64,000 nt of DNA from Pseudomonas mandelii (GTDB lineage Bacteria; Pseudomonadota; Gammaproteobacteria; Pseudomonadales; Pseudomonadaceae), in NCBI RefSeq assembly GCF_024138395.1, contig NZ_JAMYDU010000014.1:62001-126000 (forward strand), given 5' to 3'. The notes beneath the pieces were generated by a model. It was not told where the DNA came from. It made no database searches and worked only from the letters and a program-made list of their open reading frames with translations. Of the stretch, positions 1-8,385 are shown in pieces. The stretch's first letter is position 1, and every line of letters begins with the position of its first letter. Position numbers and translations under genes: made by a program.

Positions 1-648
1 GCCGATGTGACGGCGCATCAACAACTCGGCCAATTCACCGTCACGGTCGGCGATGGCATCGAGAATTCGGTGGTGTTCGGCAAACGCCTGGCGCGGCCGA
101 TTGGGCGTGGTGGAAAACTGGATGCGGTACATGCGCACCAGTTGATAGAGCTCACCGCACAGCATCTGGGTCAAGGTGCGGTTGCCGCTGCCCTGGATGA
201 TCCGGTAATGAAAGTCGAAATCGCCTTCCTGCTGGTAGTAACCGACACCTGCCTGAAACGCCGCATCGCGCTCGTGGGTTTCGAGCACCCGACGCAGTTC
301 GTCGATTTCTTCGACCGTCATGCGTTCAGCCGCCAGACGGCACGCCATGCCTTCCAGGGATTCGCGAATTTCGTAGAGTTCCAGCAGTTCGGCGTGGCTC
401 AGCGACACCACCCGCGCCCCGACGTGCGGCACGCGAACCAGCAGACGCTGGCCTTCCAGACGGTGAATGGCCTCACGCAACGGCCCGCGGCTAATGCCGT
501 AGGTGCGCGCCAGCTCTGGCTCGGAGATCTTGCTGCCCGGGGCGATCTCGCCCTTGACGATTGCCGCCTGAATACGTCGGAAGACGTTTTCGGAAAGTGT
601 TTCCGAGTCATCCGGAATCGTAACCGGAGGATCGAGTTGATCCAGCAT
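1..648 (-). CDS. GntR/FCD family transcriptional regulator (methylcitrate-type), 3' end cut off
   Basis: Reverse-strand reading frame of 216 codons running off the window start, so the C-terminus is missing. Residues about 15-80 form a GntR winged helix-turn-helix (ELARTYGISRGPLREAIHRL) and the rest is an all-helical FCD ligand domain with metal-site-like His residues (DFDFHYRI, AEHHRIL). The start is the ATG at 646-648, preceded by AAGGTG. Known biology: FCD regulators of this type sit next to prpB/prpC/acnD in pseudomonads and control propionate (2-methylcitrate) breakdown. That assignment is inferred from resemblance, because the prp genes would lie outside the window. Two copies of an ATTGTCGACAAT-like palindrome lie at 649-660 and 722-733, suggesting autoregulation. 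Confidence 0.85.
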   Translation of the reverse strand, partial: MLDQLDPPVTIPDDSETLSENVFRRIQAAIVKGEIAPGSKISEPELARTYGISRGPLREAIHRLEGQRLLVRVPHVGARVVSLSHAELLELYEIRESLEGMACRLAAERMTVEEIDELRRVLETHERDAAFQAGVGYYQQEGDFDFHYRIIQGSGNRTLTQMLCGELYQLVRMYRIQFSTTPNRPRQAFAEHHRILDAIADRDGELAELLMRRHIG

Positions 649-660
649 ATTGTCGACACC
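649..660. promoter_or_regulatory. Second, imperfect copy of the GntR operator
   Basis: ATTGTCGACACC abuts the GntR start codon on the reverse strand. It matches 10 of 12 positions of the perfect palindrome at 722-733. Occupancy here would block both RNA polymerase and the ribosome-binding region, consistent with autorepression. Confidence 0.45.
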
Positions 661-721
661 TTGAAAACCAATGCCGCAAAAACTAGCGAATATGGCCGGT
701 TACGTCAAAGGATAATTCGAT

Positions 722-733
722 ATTGTCGACAAT
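722..733. promoter_or_regulatory. Perfect 12-bp palindrome, probable GntR operator
   Basis: ATTGTCGACAAT is a perfect palindrome about 75 bp upstream of the GntR gene. Its form (TTGT...ACAA with a central TCGA) is typical of FCD-type GntR operators. A second copy matching 10 of 12 positions lies at 649-660. Confidence 0.6.
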
Positions 734-945
734 CGTCTAATAACCCGCTGCACCATAACGAAGCAACCTCTCAAGTTATAGCCGTCGGCCAGCGCTGGCG
801 CCATAAACCCACCGTGCTAGAATGCCGGCCGCATTTGCTTGTCATCTGCATTGCCTGTCATAAAAAGCGGACAGGCATACGAGGGAGCTTGTGCAGCAAT
901 GCCAGGGCCTTGAATTGAAGAACGGACCGCTGCGCACCAGGATTT

Positions 946-1482
946 ATGAGACTCAAGCCCTTCATCACATTCCTTTGTCTTCTTGGCCTGCCAGGTTTCG
1001 CCGCGGCAGGGGAAAAGACTGTGTACGGCCTCAATGAGTACGCTTCACTGGACGGCATCAATCTGGAAGTCGCCGCCAAACTCGACACCGGGGCGAAAAC
1101 CGCTTCACTGAGTGCCCGCGACATCAAACGTTTCAAACGCAACGGCGAATCCTGGGTGCGCTTCTATCTGGCTATCGACGCCGCGCATTCGCACCCGATC
1201 GAACGACCGCTGGCCCGTGTCAGCAAGATCAAGCGCCGGGCCGGTGACTACGACCCGGAAGAAGGCAAGAAGTACACCGCCCGTCCGGTCATCGAGCTGG
1301 ATATCTGCATGGGTTCGGCTTTACGCAGCATCGAAGTGAACTTGACCGACCGCAGTGCCTTCCAATACCCGCTCTTGATCGGCTCCGAAGCGCTCAAACG
1401 TTTCGATGCGCTGGTCGACCCCAGTCTTAAATACGCTGCTGGCAAACCCGCCTGCGCCACCGACGCACATACCGCAGAGTAA
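946..1482 (+). CDS. Retropepsin-like 'ATP-dependent zinc protease' family protein, exported
   Basis: 178 residues. Residues 1-22 are a signal peptide (hydrophobic FLCLLGLPGFAAA). The motif KLDTGAKTASL near residue 46 is the retropepsin-type Asp-Thr-Gly catalytic loop of the RimB/Zn_protease family; the historic 'ATP-dependent zinc protease' name is probably misleading. First gene of a compact operon with a membrane inactive transglutaminase (5 nt downstream) and a RimK-like ATP-grasp ligase. Family knowledge: such peptidases accompany RimK-like ligases and may remove or process the added residues. The periplasmic location is inferred from the signal peptide; the substrate is unknown. Confidence 0.85.
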   Translation: MRLKPFITFLCLLGLPGFAAAGEKTVYGLNEYASLDGINLEVAAKLDTGAKTASLSARDIKRFKRNGESWVRFYLAIDAAHSHPIERPLARVSKIKRRAGDYDPEEGKKYTARPVIELDICMGSALRSIEVNLTDRSAFQYPLLIGSEALKRFDALVDPSLKYAAGKPACATDAHTAE

Positions 1483-1487
1483 TTCCA

Positions 1488-3023
1488 ATGCGCTCTCTTA
1501 CCCTCCATCTGAAACTGCTGATCGCCATCCTGGTGGTGCTGGGCATTTCAGTTACGGCCTATCAGATTTTCGTGCTCGGAATTCCGGTGACCGAAGACGC
1601 TACCGACGACTTGTGGAACATCGACGCCAAGGTCGAGTTCGTCGCCAACGCCAAGGATCCGATCAAGATCCAGATGTTCGTGCCGCCGCTGAGCCGCGAC
1701 TACGTGAGCCTCAACGAGAGTTTCATTTCCAATAATTATGGCGTGGCGGTAAACCGTGCCGACGGTAACCGCAAGGTCACCTGGTCGGCGCGTCGGGCCA
1801 AGGGCAACCAGACCCTTTATTACCGACTGGTGCTGACAAAGCGCTACAGCGGCGAAAAATCCAAGGTCAAAGGCCCGACCTTCCGCGACAGCATCGCTGT
1901 CGAAGGCCCGGAAAAAATCGCCGCAGATGCCCTGCTCGCGCCGATCCGCCAACACTCGGCCGACGTCGAAACCTTCATCGGCGAAGCCATCAAGCGTGTC
2001 AACAACCTCAACGACGACAACGTGAAACTGCTGCTGGCGGGCGATCCGTCCACCGCGAACAAAGCCAAAATCGTCGAGCTGGTATTGTCCATCGCCCATG
2101 TGCCGGTGGAAAAGGTGCACACCATTCGCCTGGTGGCCGATCAGCCACAAATGCCTGAACTCTGGTTGCGCAGCTTCAACGGTACCGACTGGCTGTACTT
2201 CAACCCGGAAACCGGCGAACAGGGCCTGCCCACTGACCGCTTGCTGTGGTGGACCGGCGACGAAAACCTGATCACCGTCGATGGCGGCAAAAAAGCCAAC
2301 GTCACCTTCAGCCTGAACAACAGCGAAATGAACGCCATTCGTCTGGCCAAGCTGACCGACGAAAACTCCGACGCCAACTTCCTCGACTACTCACTGTACG
2401 GCCTGCCGCTGCAAACCCAGCAGACCTTCATGATCATGGTAATGATCCCGATCGGCGTGTTGGTGATCCTTATTCTGCGCAACCTGATCGGCATTCAGAC
2501 TCTCGGCACCTTTACCCCGGTGCTGATCGCCCTCGCCTTCCGGGAAACACAGCTCGGTTTCGGCATCGTGCTATTTACGATCATCACGACGTTGGGGCTG
2601 TCGCTACGCTCCTACCTTGAACACTTGAAACTGCAAATGCTACCGAGGCTGTCGGTGGTGCTGACCTTCGTGGTGGTGCTGATCGCGGCGATCAGCCTGT
2701 TCAGCCACAAACTCGGCCTGGAACGCGGCTTGTCGGTGGCGCTGTTCCCGATGGTGATTCTGACCATGACCATCGAACGCCTGTCGATCACCTGGGAAGA
2801 GCGCGGTGGCGGCCATGCCATGAAAGTGGCGATCGGCACACTGTTCGCAGCCTCTTTGGCGCACCTGATCATGAGCGTGCCTGAGCTGGTGTACTTCGTG
2901 TTCACGTTCCCGGCGATTCTGCTGATTCTGGTGGGCTTCATGCTGGCCATGGGTCGCTATCGCGGTTACCGCCTGACCGAACTGGTGCGCTTCAAGGCTT
3001 TCCTGAAGAAGGCTGACGCCTGA
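1488..3023 (+). CDS. Inactive transglutaminase with C-terminal 7TM region
   Basis: 511 residues. It has an N-terminal membrane anchor (residues about 7-25), a soluble region of about 280 residues resembling an inactivated transglutaminase fold, and a C-terminal block of roughly six to seven membrane helices beginning near residue 312 (TFMIMVMIPIGVLVILIL). No Cys-His-Asp catalytic triad is visible in the soluble region. It starts 5 nt after the protease gene, and its stop overlaps the ATG of the ATP-grasp gene by one base, indicating translational coupling. This three-gene arrangement is a recurrent proteobacterial set. The middle gene is inferred to be a membrane scaffold presenting a peptide or protein substrate to the ligase. 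Confidence 0.85.
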   Translation: MRSLTLHLKLLIAILVVLGISVTAYQIFVLGIPVTEDATDDLWNIDAKVEFVANAKDPIKIQMFVPPLSRDYVSLNESFISNNYGVAVNRADGNRKVTWSARRAKGNQTLYYRLVLTKRYSGEKSKVKGPTFRDSIAVEGPEKIAADALLAPIRQHSADVETFIGEAIKRVNNLNDDNVKLLLAGDPSTANKAKIVELVLSIAHVPVEKVHTIRLVADQPQMPELWLRSFNGTDWLYFNPETGEQGLPTDRLLWWTGDENLITVDGGKKANVTFSLNNSEMNAIRLAKLTDENSDANFLDYSLYGLPLQTQQTFMIMVMIPIGVLVILILRNLIGIQTLGTFTPVLIALAFRETQLGFGIVLFTIITTLGLSLRSYLEHLKLQMLPRLSVVLTFVVVLIAAISLFSHKLGLERGLSVALFPMVILTMTIERLSITWEERGGGHAMKVAIGTLFAASLAHLIMSVPELVYFVFTFPAILLILVGFMLAMGRYRGYRLTELVRFKAFLKKADA

Positions 3024-4009
3024 TGTTCGGTCTCTGGAAGACCTGGAAAGCCCTGGAGGCCCGGGGCATCATGGGGATCAATCGGCGCAACGCAGACTAC
3101 GTGCTCAAGTACAACAAACGCAGCCTGTACCCGATCGTCGATGACAAGATCATCACCAAGGAGCGCGCCATCGCCGCCGGCATCCATGTGCCGGAGCTGT
3201 ACGGCGTGATCTCCACCGAGAAGGAAATCGACAACCTCGGCGAGATCATCGGCGGGCGCACCGATTTCGTGGTCAAACCGGCCCAGGGCGCCGGCGGTGA
3301 CGGCATCATTGTGATTGCCGACCGCTTTGAGGGTCGCTATCGCACGGTGTCCGGCAAGATCATCAGCCATGAGGAAATCGAGCACCATATCTCCAGCATC
3401 CTTACCGGCCTGTACTCGCTCGGCGGTCACCGTGACCGCGCGCTGATCGAATACCGCGTGACCCCGGACCAGATCTTCAAAAGCATCAGCTATGAAGGCG
3501 TGCCGGACATTCGCATCATCGTACTGATGGGCTATCCGGTGATGGCCATGTTGCGCCTGCCGACTCGCCAATCTGGCGGCAAGGCCAACCTGCACCAGGG
3601 CGCCATCGGCGTCGGTGTCGACCTGGCCACAGGCCTGACATTGCGCGGCACCTGGCTGAACAACATCATCACCAAACACCCGGACACCACCAACGCAGTG
3701 GACGGCGTGCAACTGCCCTACTGGGACGGCTTCATGAAGCTCGCTGCCGGCTGCTATGAGCTGTGCGGGCTGGGTTACATCGGTGTCGACATGGTGCTCG
3801 ACCAGGAGAAAGGGCCGCTGATTCTTGAGCTCAACGCCCGGCCCGGGTTGAACATTCAGATCGCCAACGATTGCGGGTTGACGTTGCGTACCCACGCGGT
3901 CGAAGCGCGACTGGAAGAATTACAGGCCCGCGGGATAATCGAAACAGCGCAGGAACGCGTGGAGTTCGTTCAGGAAATGTTTGGGCATATTCCTGCGGTT
4001 GAGGGTTGA
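3023..4009 (+). CDS. Alpha-L-glutamate ligase-like (RimK-related) ATP-grasp protein
   Basis: 328 residues. ATP-grasp features include the glycine-rich KPAQGAGGDGI loop near residue 92 and the metal-binding LILELNARPGLNIQIAN segment near residue 270. No signal peptide, so cytoplasmic. Related to RimK-type ligases that form amide bonds between amino-acid side chains or peptide ends with ATP hydrolysis. Translationally coupled to the 7TM inactive transglutaminase upstream. The real substrate is unknown. The set of retropepsin, inactive transglutaminase and ATP-grasp suggests ATP-dependent peptide tagging at the envelope. Confidence 0.85.
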   Translation: MFGLWKTWKALEARGIMGINRRNADYVLKYNKRSLYPIVDDKIITKERAIAAGIHVPELYGVISTEKEIDNLGEIIGGRTDFVVKPAQGAGGDGIIVIADRFEGRYRTVSGKIISHEEIEHHISSILTGLYSLGGHRDRALIEYRVTPDQIFKSISYEGVPDIRIIVLMGYPVMAMLRLPTRQSGGKANLHQGAIGVGVDLATGLTLRGTWLNNIITKHPDTTNAVDGVQLPYWDGFMKLAAGCYELCGLGYIGVDMVLDQEKGPLILELNARPGLNIQIANDCGLTLRTHAVEARLEELQARGIIETAQERVEFVQEMFGHIPAVEG

Positions 4010-4029
4010 TCCAAGACCGAGTCGTCCCA

Positions 4030-4096
4030 TTCGCGGGCAAGCCTCGCTCCTACAAGGATGCCGCTGTATCTGTAGGAGCGAGGCTTGCCCGCGAAG
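4030..4096. repeat. REP inverted pair (GTAGGAGCGAGGCTTGCCCGCGAA type)
   Basis: Left arm reads TTCGCGGGCAAGCCTCGCTC and on; right arm is its reverse complement (TGTAGGAGCGAGGCTTGCCC and on). Arms of about 25 nt with a short spacer can form a hairpin after the ATP-grasp operon. Same family as at least nine other pairs in the window. Confidence 0.9.
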
Positions 4097-4212
4097 GCTG
4101 ACTGACAGCCACCAAAGCTCTCAACCTGCCAATCCGCGACATCCCCTCTAGGAGCAAATCCTGCAGAGGACTACAATCGCTCCCCCGCCTCGATGGCTGA
4201 TCTGCCCCGCCC

Positions 4213-5550
4213 ATGTTGACCTGTTCCGTACACCCGCTGCCCTATCGCGCCAACCCCGCCGAGTACTTCGCGGCGATTCGTCATGCCCCCGGCGCCGTAC
4301 TGCTCGACAGCGGCCGGCCGAGCGCCGAGCGTGGGCGTTATGACCTGCTCAGCGCCTGGCCGCTGGAGCAATTGGCCGTATTACCGGACGAAAGCGGCAA
4401 CCATTTCCTGCAACGCCTTCGCGACACTCTGACGCGACTCGGCGAAGCCACTGTTCCTTTCGACCTGCCTTTCGCCGGCGGGCTGATCGGTTATCTGAGC
4501 TATGACTTCGGCCGGCATCTGGAAAACCTGCCGAGCCAGGCGCGGGACGACCTGCAATTGCCCGACGCACGTTTCGGGCTGTACGACTGGGCACTGATCA
4601 GCGACCACCACCTGGCCACCAGCCAACTGGTGTTTCACCCGACGCTGATCGACAGCGAACGACAGCGGCTGATCGAACTGTTCACGCAACCTGCACCTCA
4701 GAAAATCCAGCCTTTCAAACTGGACGGCCCGATGAGTGCCGACTTGAGCGCTGACGACTATCGACAAGCCTTCGAGCGCATTCAGCAGTACATCCAGGCC
4801 GGCGACTGCTATCAGGTCAACTTCGCCCAGCGCTTTCGTGCGCAATGCCAAGGCGATCCATGGGCCGCGTACTGCGCGCTGCGGGCGGCGTGCCCGACGC
4901 CGTTTTCCGGCTTCCAGAGCCTGCCCGACGGCGACGCCGTGCTGAGCCTGTCACCGGAGCGTTTCGTCAAAGTCAGCGAGCGCCACGTCGAAACCCGCCC
5001 GATCAAAGGCACCCGCCCCCGCGGTCTGACTGCCGTTGAAGATGCGGCGAACGCCGCCGAACTGCTGGCCAGTCCCAAGGACCGCGCGGAAAACCTGATG
5101 ATCGTCGATTTGTTGCGCAACGACCTCGGCCGTACTTGCCGCATCGGCTCGGTGCGGGTGCCGGAGTTGTTCAGTCTGGAAAGCTATCCGAACGTGCATC
5201 ACCTGGTGAGCAGCGTTACCGGCGAGCTGGCGGATGACAAGGATGCGCTGGATTTGATCGCCGGCAGCTTCCCCGGCGGCTCGATTACCGGCGCGCCGAA
5301 GATTCGCGCGATGCAGATCATCGATGAGCTGGAACCGACCCGTCGTGGGTTGTATTGCGGTTCATTGCTGTATCTGGACGTGCGCGGCGAGATGGACAGC
5401 TCCATCGCCATTCGCAGTTTACTGGTCAAGGATGGGCAGGTGTGTTGCTGGGGTGGCGGCGGGATCGTCGCGGATTCGGACTGGCAGGCGGAATATCAGG
5501 AATCGATCACCAAGGTGAAGGTGTTGCTCGATACTTTGCGGAGCCTTTAA
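4213..5550 (+). CDS. pabB: Aminodeoxychorismate synthase component I
   Basis: 445 residues, the usual PabB length. It converts chorismate with ammonia from PabA into 4-amino-4-deoxychorismate for folate synthesis. Chorismate-binding signatures are visible: PIKGTRPRG near residue 263, the acidic motif ENLMIVDLLRNDLGR near 294-308, and SFPGGSITGAPKIRA near 352-366. The PIKGT form (rather than PIAGT) marks PabB over TrpE. The start is the ATG at 4213, giving MLTCSVHPLPYR. Stands alone between two REP pairs, with thrH convergent downstream, the order seen in other pseudomonads. Confidence 0.95.
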   Translation: MLTCSVHPLPYRANPAEYFAAIRHAPGAVLLDSGRPSAERGRYDLLSAWPLEQLAVLPDESGNHFLQRLRDTLTRLGEATVPFDLPFAGGLIGYLSYDFGRHLENLPSQARDDLQLPDARFGLYDWALISDHHLATSQLVFHPTLIDSERQRLIELFTQPAPQKIQPFKLDGPMSADLSADDYRQAFERIQQYIQAGDCYQVNFAQRFRAQCQGDPWAAYCALRAACPTPFSGFQSLPDGDAVLSLSPERFVKVSERHVETRPIKGTRPRGLTAVEDAANAAELLASPKDRAENLMIVDLLRNDLGRTCRIGSVRVPELFSLESYPNVHHLVSSVTGELADDKDALDLIAGSFPGGSITGAPKIRAMQIIDELEPTRRGLYCGSLLYLDVRGEMDSSIAIRSLLVKDGQVCCWGGGGIVADSDWQAEYQESITKVKVLLDTLRSL

Positions 5551-5554
5551 AAGC

Positions 5555-5638
5555 TTCGCGGGCAAGCCTCGCTCCTACAGGGTCCGGGGCGAACCACAAT
5601 GCCAGAATCGACCCGTAGGAGCGAGGCTTGCCCGCGAA
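5555..5638. repeat. REP inverted pair between pabB and thrH
   Basis: Inverted arms of the CGCGGGCAAGCCTCGCTCCTAC type separated by about 35 nt, directly after the pabB stop and before the convergent thrH stop. Likely to fold in transcripts from both genes. Confidence 0.9.
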
Positions 5639-5655
5639 GGCGCCCTCGCAGACGA

Positions 5656-6273
5656 CTACAGACTCAACGCCCGATTCGAAGCCTTGATGAACTCTTGCTT
5701 CAACTCCGCAAAGCTGTGCACCGCCGGGAACTGTGGAAACTCGCGAATCACATTGTCCGGCGCATGGAACAGAATCCCGGCATCCGCCTCGCCCAGCATC
5801 GTCGTATCGTTGTAGGAATCTCCCGCCGCAATCACCCGGTAGTACAGGCTCTTGAACGCCAATACCGACTGACGCTTGGGATCTTTCTGACGCAACTGAT
5901 AACCCGTGACCCGACCGGCATCGTCAGTAATCAGACGATGGCAAAGCAAGGTCGGAAAGCCCAGTTGACGCATCAGTGGCTGGGAGAATTCGTAAAAGGT
6001 GTCCGACAGAATCACCACCTGAAAGCGCTCACGCAGCCAGTCGACAAATTCACTGGCGCCTTCCAGAGGCTTTAGCGTGGCGATCACTTCCTGGATGTCG
6101 GAAAGCTTCAGGCCGTGCTCGTCGAGAATCCGCAGGCGCTGCTTCATCAACACGTCGTAGTCGGGAATGTCCCGAGTGGTGGCCCTGAGGGATTCGATCC
6201 CGGTTTTTTCGGCAAAGGCGATCCAGATTTCCGGGACCAGCACACCTTCAAGATCCAGACAGGCAATTTCCAC
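5656..6273 (-). CDS. thrH: Bifunctional phosphoserine phosphatase/homoserine phosphotransferase
   Basis: 205 residues when started at the GTG at 6271-6273, preceded by GGGAG with good spacing. This matches the known ThrH length, and an upstream ATG would add a non-conserved tail. HAD-superfamily protein with nucleophile motif CLDLEGVL (Asp7), motif II VVILSDTF near residue 95, and DPKRQ plus AAGDSYNDT downstream. ThrH dephosphorylates phosphoserine and can transfer the phosphate to homoserine, bypassing the canonical threonine and serine steps. Divergent from cysH and convergent with pabB. Confidence 0.93.
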   Translation of the reverse strand: MEIACLDLEGVLVPEIWIAFAEKTGIESLRATTRDIPDYDVLMKQRLRILDEHGLKLSDIQEVIATLKPLEGASEFVDWLRERFQVVILSDTFYEFSQPLMRQLGFPTLLCHRLITDDAGRVTGYQLRQKDPKRQSVLAFKSLYYRVIAAGDSYNDTTMLGEADAGILFHAPDNVIREFPQFPAVHSFAELKQEFIKASNRALSL

Positions 6274-6447
6274 AAGACACTCCCATTTTGTACTGTTTAT
6301 TGAGTCGAGCGAGCAAAAGGACTGCCGAACTCTAGCGACTCGCCCTCCTCCGTGCAACGCAGAGGGCGCACCAGCCGCCGCAGGATTTTGTTACCATCAG
6401 GCACATATAGAGCGCCCAGCGCCACCGACCTGTAGGAAGCCGCCCTG

Positions 6448-7188
6448 ATGAGCCCATCGTTCGATGTCGTGGAACTCGCCACGACCTATGCCAACAAATC
6501 CGCTCAGGACATCCTGAAACTCGCGTTCGCCGAGTTCGGCGATGATCTGTGGATATCTTTCAGCGGCGCCGAGGATGTGGTGCTGGTGGACATGGCCTGG
6601 AAGCTGAACAAGAACGTCAAGGTGTTCAGCCTCGACACCGGCCGCTTGCACCCCGAGACCTACCGCTTCATCGAACAGGTGCGCGAGCACTACAAGATCG
6701 ACATCGAAGTGGTATCGCCGGACTACACCAAGCTCGAACCTTTCGTGAAGGAAAAAGGCCTGTTCAGCTTCTATAAGGACGGCCATGGCGAGTGCTGCGG
6801 CATCCGCAAGATCGAGCCGTTGCGTCGCAAGCTGTCGGGCGTGACTGCGTGGGCCACCGGCCAGCGTCGGGACCAGAGCCCGGGCACCCGTAGCGCGGTC
6901 GCCGTGCTGGAAATCGATACCGCGTTCTCCACTCCGGAACGCACTCTGTACAAATTCAACCCGCTGGCGCAAATGACCAGCGAAGAGATCTGGGGCTACA
7001 TCCGCATGCTGGAGCTGCCGTACAACAGCCTGCATGAGCGCGGCTTCATCAGCATCGGCTGCGAACCTTGTACCCGTCCGGTGTTGCCGAACCAGCATGA
7101 GCGCGAAGGCCGTTGGTGGTGGGAAGAAGCCACGCAGAAAGAATGCGGGCTGCATGCCGGCAACATCATCAGCAAATCCAAAGCTTAA
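6448..7188 (+). CDS. cysH: Assimilatory adenylylsulfate (APS/PAPS) reductase
   Basis: 246 residues. It reduces activated sulfate to sulfite. Signature ISFSGAEDVVL for nucleotide binding is near residue 36. The paired cysteines CC at 116-117 (GECCGIRK) and C205-x-x-C208 (IGCEPCTRP) are the 4Fe-4S ligands that distinguish APS-type CysH from the clusterless enteric PAPS reductase. The catalytic Cys is C233 in ECGLH. The start ATG at 6448 follows TAGGAAG. Divergently transcribed from thrH. Substrate preference for APS is inferred from the cluster cysteines. Confidence 0.95.
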   Translation: MSPSFDVVELATTYANKSAQDILKLAFAEFGDDLWISFSGAEDVVLVDMAWKLNKNVKVFSLDTGRLHPETYRFIEQVREHYKIDIEVVSPDYTKLEPFVKEKGLFSFYKDGHGECCGIRKIEPLRRKLSGVTAWATGQRRDQSPGTRSAVAVLEIDTAFSTPERTLYKFNPLAQMTSEEIWGYIRMLELPYNSLHERGFISIGCEPCTRPVLPNQHEREGRWWWEEATQKECGLHAGNIISKSKA

Positions 7189-7219
7189 AAATCACAGTCC
7201 CGGACCGCGTTATCGTTCA

Positions 7220-7312
7220 TCGCGGGCAAGCCACGCTCCCACAGGGTTCTGTGTCGTTTACATCTTTACGATACGACTCAAAACCCTGTGGGAGCGTGGC
7301 TTGCCCGCGAAG
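7220..7312. repeat. REP inverted pair (GGGAGCGTGGCTTGCCCGCGA variant)
   Basis: Arms of the 'CACGCTCCCACAGGGTT' subtype, inverted, with the spacer also partly symmetric. Lies between the convergent cysH and LysR genes. It is the last REP before a roughly 15-kb REP-free stretch. Confidence 0.9.
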
Positions 7313-7337
7313 GCCGCACTTCGGTCTCAAGCCAGGT

Positions 7338-8261
7338 TCAAAGCGCACTGAACCGCTGCCCCAACCCCTGTTCCGCAAACTGCTCAATGATGAAATCGAC
7401 AAACGCCCGGGTCTTGCCCGGCAGCAGTTTGTGTTCGGCGTAATAGATGGAGATGTTGCCGTCGTCGACGTACCAGTCAGGCAACACCCGCTGCAACGTC
7501 CCCGCATCCAGATAGCCCACGGCAAACGGCATGCTCACCAACGCAATGCCCAGCCCCTGAGCCGCCGTGGCGCAGGCGGCTTCCGAATCGCTCATGGTCA
7601 TCCGCGCCTTGAGGGTCAGCGGGCTGTGTTGCCGGGCGCGGCTGGTCAACTGCCAGGAACGCACGCGCCCCGTCTGCGGCGAGCGTATCAAGATGCCATC
7701 GTGGTGTTTGAGGTCGTCGGGCTCGACGATCGCCTCGTGCCCCGCGAGGTACTCGGCTGAAGCCACCAATACCCGATGGGCAGGCGTCAACTTGCGCGCC
7801 ACCACACCCTGAGGCAGTTCGAATCCGCCACCAATCGCCGCATCGAAACCCTGGCCGATCAGGTCGACCTGGCGGTTATCGAAATGCCAGTCCGGGTTGA
7901 TCGCCGGAAAGCGCTGCAGAAACTCTCCCAACAGCGGCACGATGTACAAGCGCCCAAACACGGTCCCCATGCTGACCTTGAGCGTTCCCGCCGGGCGTCC
8001 TTCGGCGCTGGCCAGGTTGGCCACGGCATTCTGAATCGTGTGCAGGCTGGTGCTGACTTCGCCGAGAAACAGCTGGCCGGCCTCAGTCAGCGTCAGGCTG
8101 CGAGTGCTGCGCTGGAATAGCCGCACACCCAGTCGAGCCTCCAGCTTGGCGACGCTCTTGCCCACCGCCGCCGGCGTCAGGCTCAAGCGCCGCGCCGCTT
8201 CGGCGAAGCTGCCAACCTCGGCGCTGCGCACAAAGCATTCGATACTGCTGAAGGTTTCCAT
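7338..8261 (-). CDS. LysR-family transcriptional regulator
   Basis: About 307 residues from the ATG at 8259-8261; a GTG three codons upstream is also possible. N-terminal winged helix-turn-helix (residues about 1-60, AEAARRLSLTPAAVGKSVAKLE, FQRSTRSLTLTEAG) followed by a periplasmic-binding-protein-like effector domain. Divergent from an SDR oxidoreductase across 124 bp, the classic arrangement in which the LysR protein controls its neighbour. The ligand is not identifiable from sequence. Confidence 0.9.
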   Translation of the reverse strand: METFSSIECFVRSAEVGSFAEAARRLSLTPAAVGKSVAKLEARLGVRLFQRSTRSLTLTEAGQLFLGEVSTSLHTIQNAVANLASAEGRPAGTLKVSMGTVFGRLYIVPLLGEFLQRFPAINPDWHFDNRQVDLIGQGFDAAIGGGFELPQGVVARKLTPAHRVLVASAEYLAGHEAIVEPDDLKHHDGILIRSPQTGRVRSWQLTSRARQHSPLTLKARMTMSDSEAACATAAQGLGIALVSMPFAVGYLDAGTLQRVLPDWYVDDGNISIYYAEHKLLPGKTRAFVDFIIEQFAEQGLGQRFSAL

Positions 8262-8385
8262 AAGCGCCACTATAAACTTTTGGTTTACACAGACTATAGC
8301 AACGACAGTCTACCCGGAGTGTATTGCGAGGCCGATACTCGACTCCGACAACAAGGCAGCCCGCCTTGAATTTCTGGAGATCGAC

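Noticed and set aside
7..918. 303-codon plus-strand frame at the window start
   Set aside because: It is antisense to the GntR gene; the reverse strand encodes a clear winged-helix plus FCD protein, while the plus-strand translation has no domain and runs through the operator region.
8038..8385. Upstream extension of the SDR frame
   Set aside because: Overlaps the divergent LysR gene; the ATG at 8386 has a Shine-Dalgarno and the usual SDR N-terminus.
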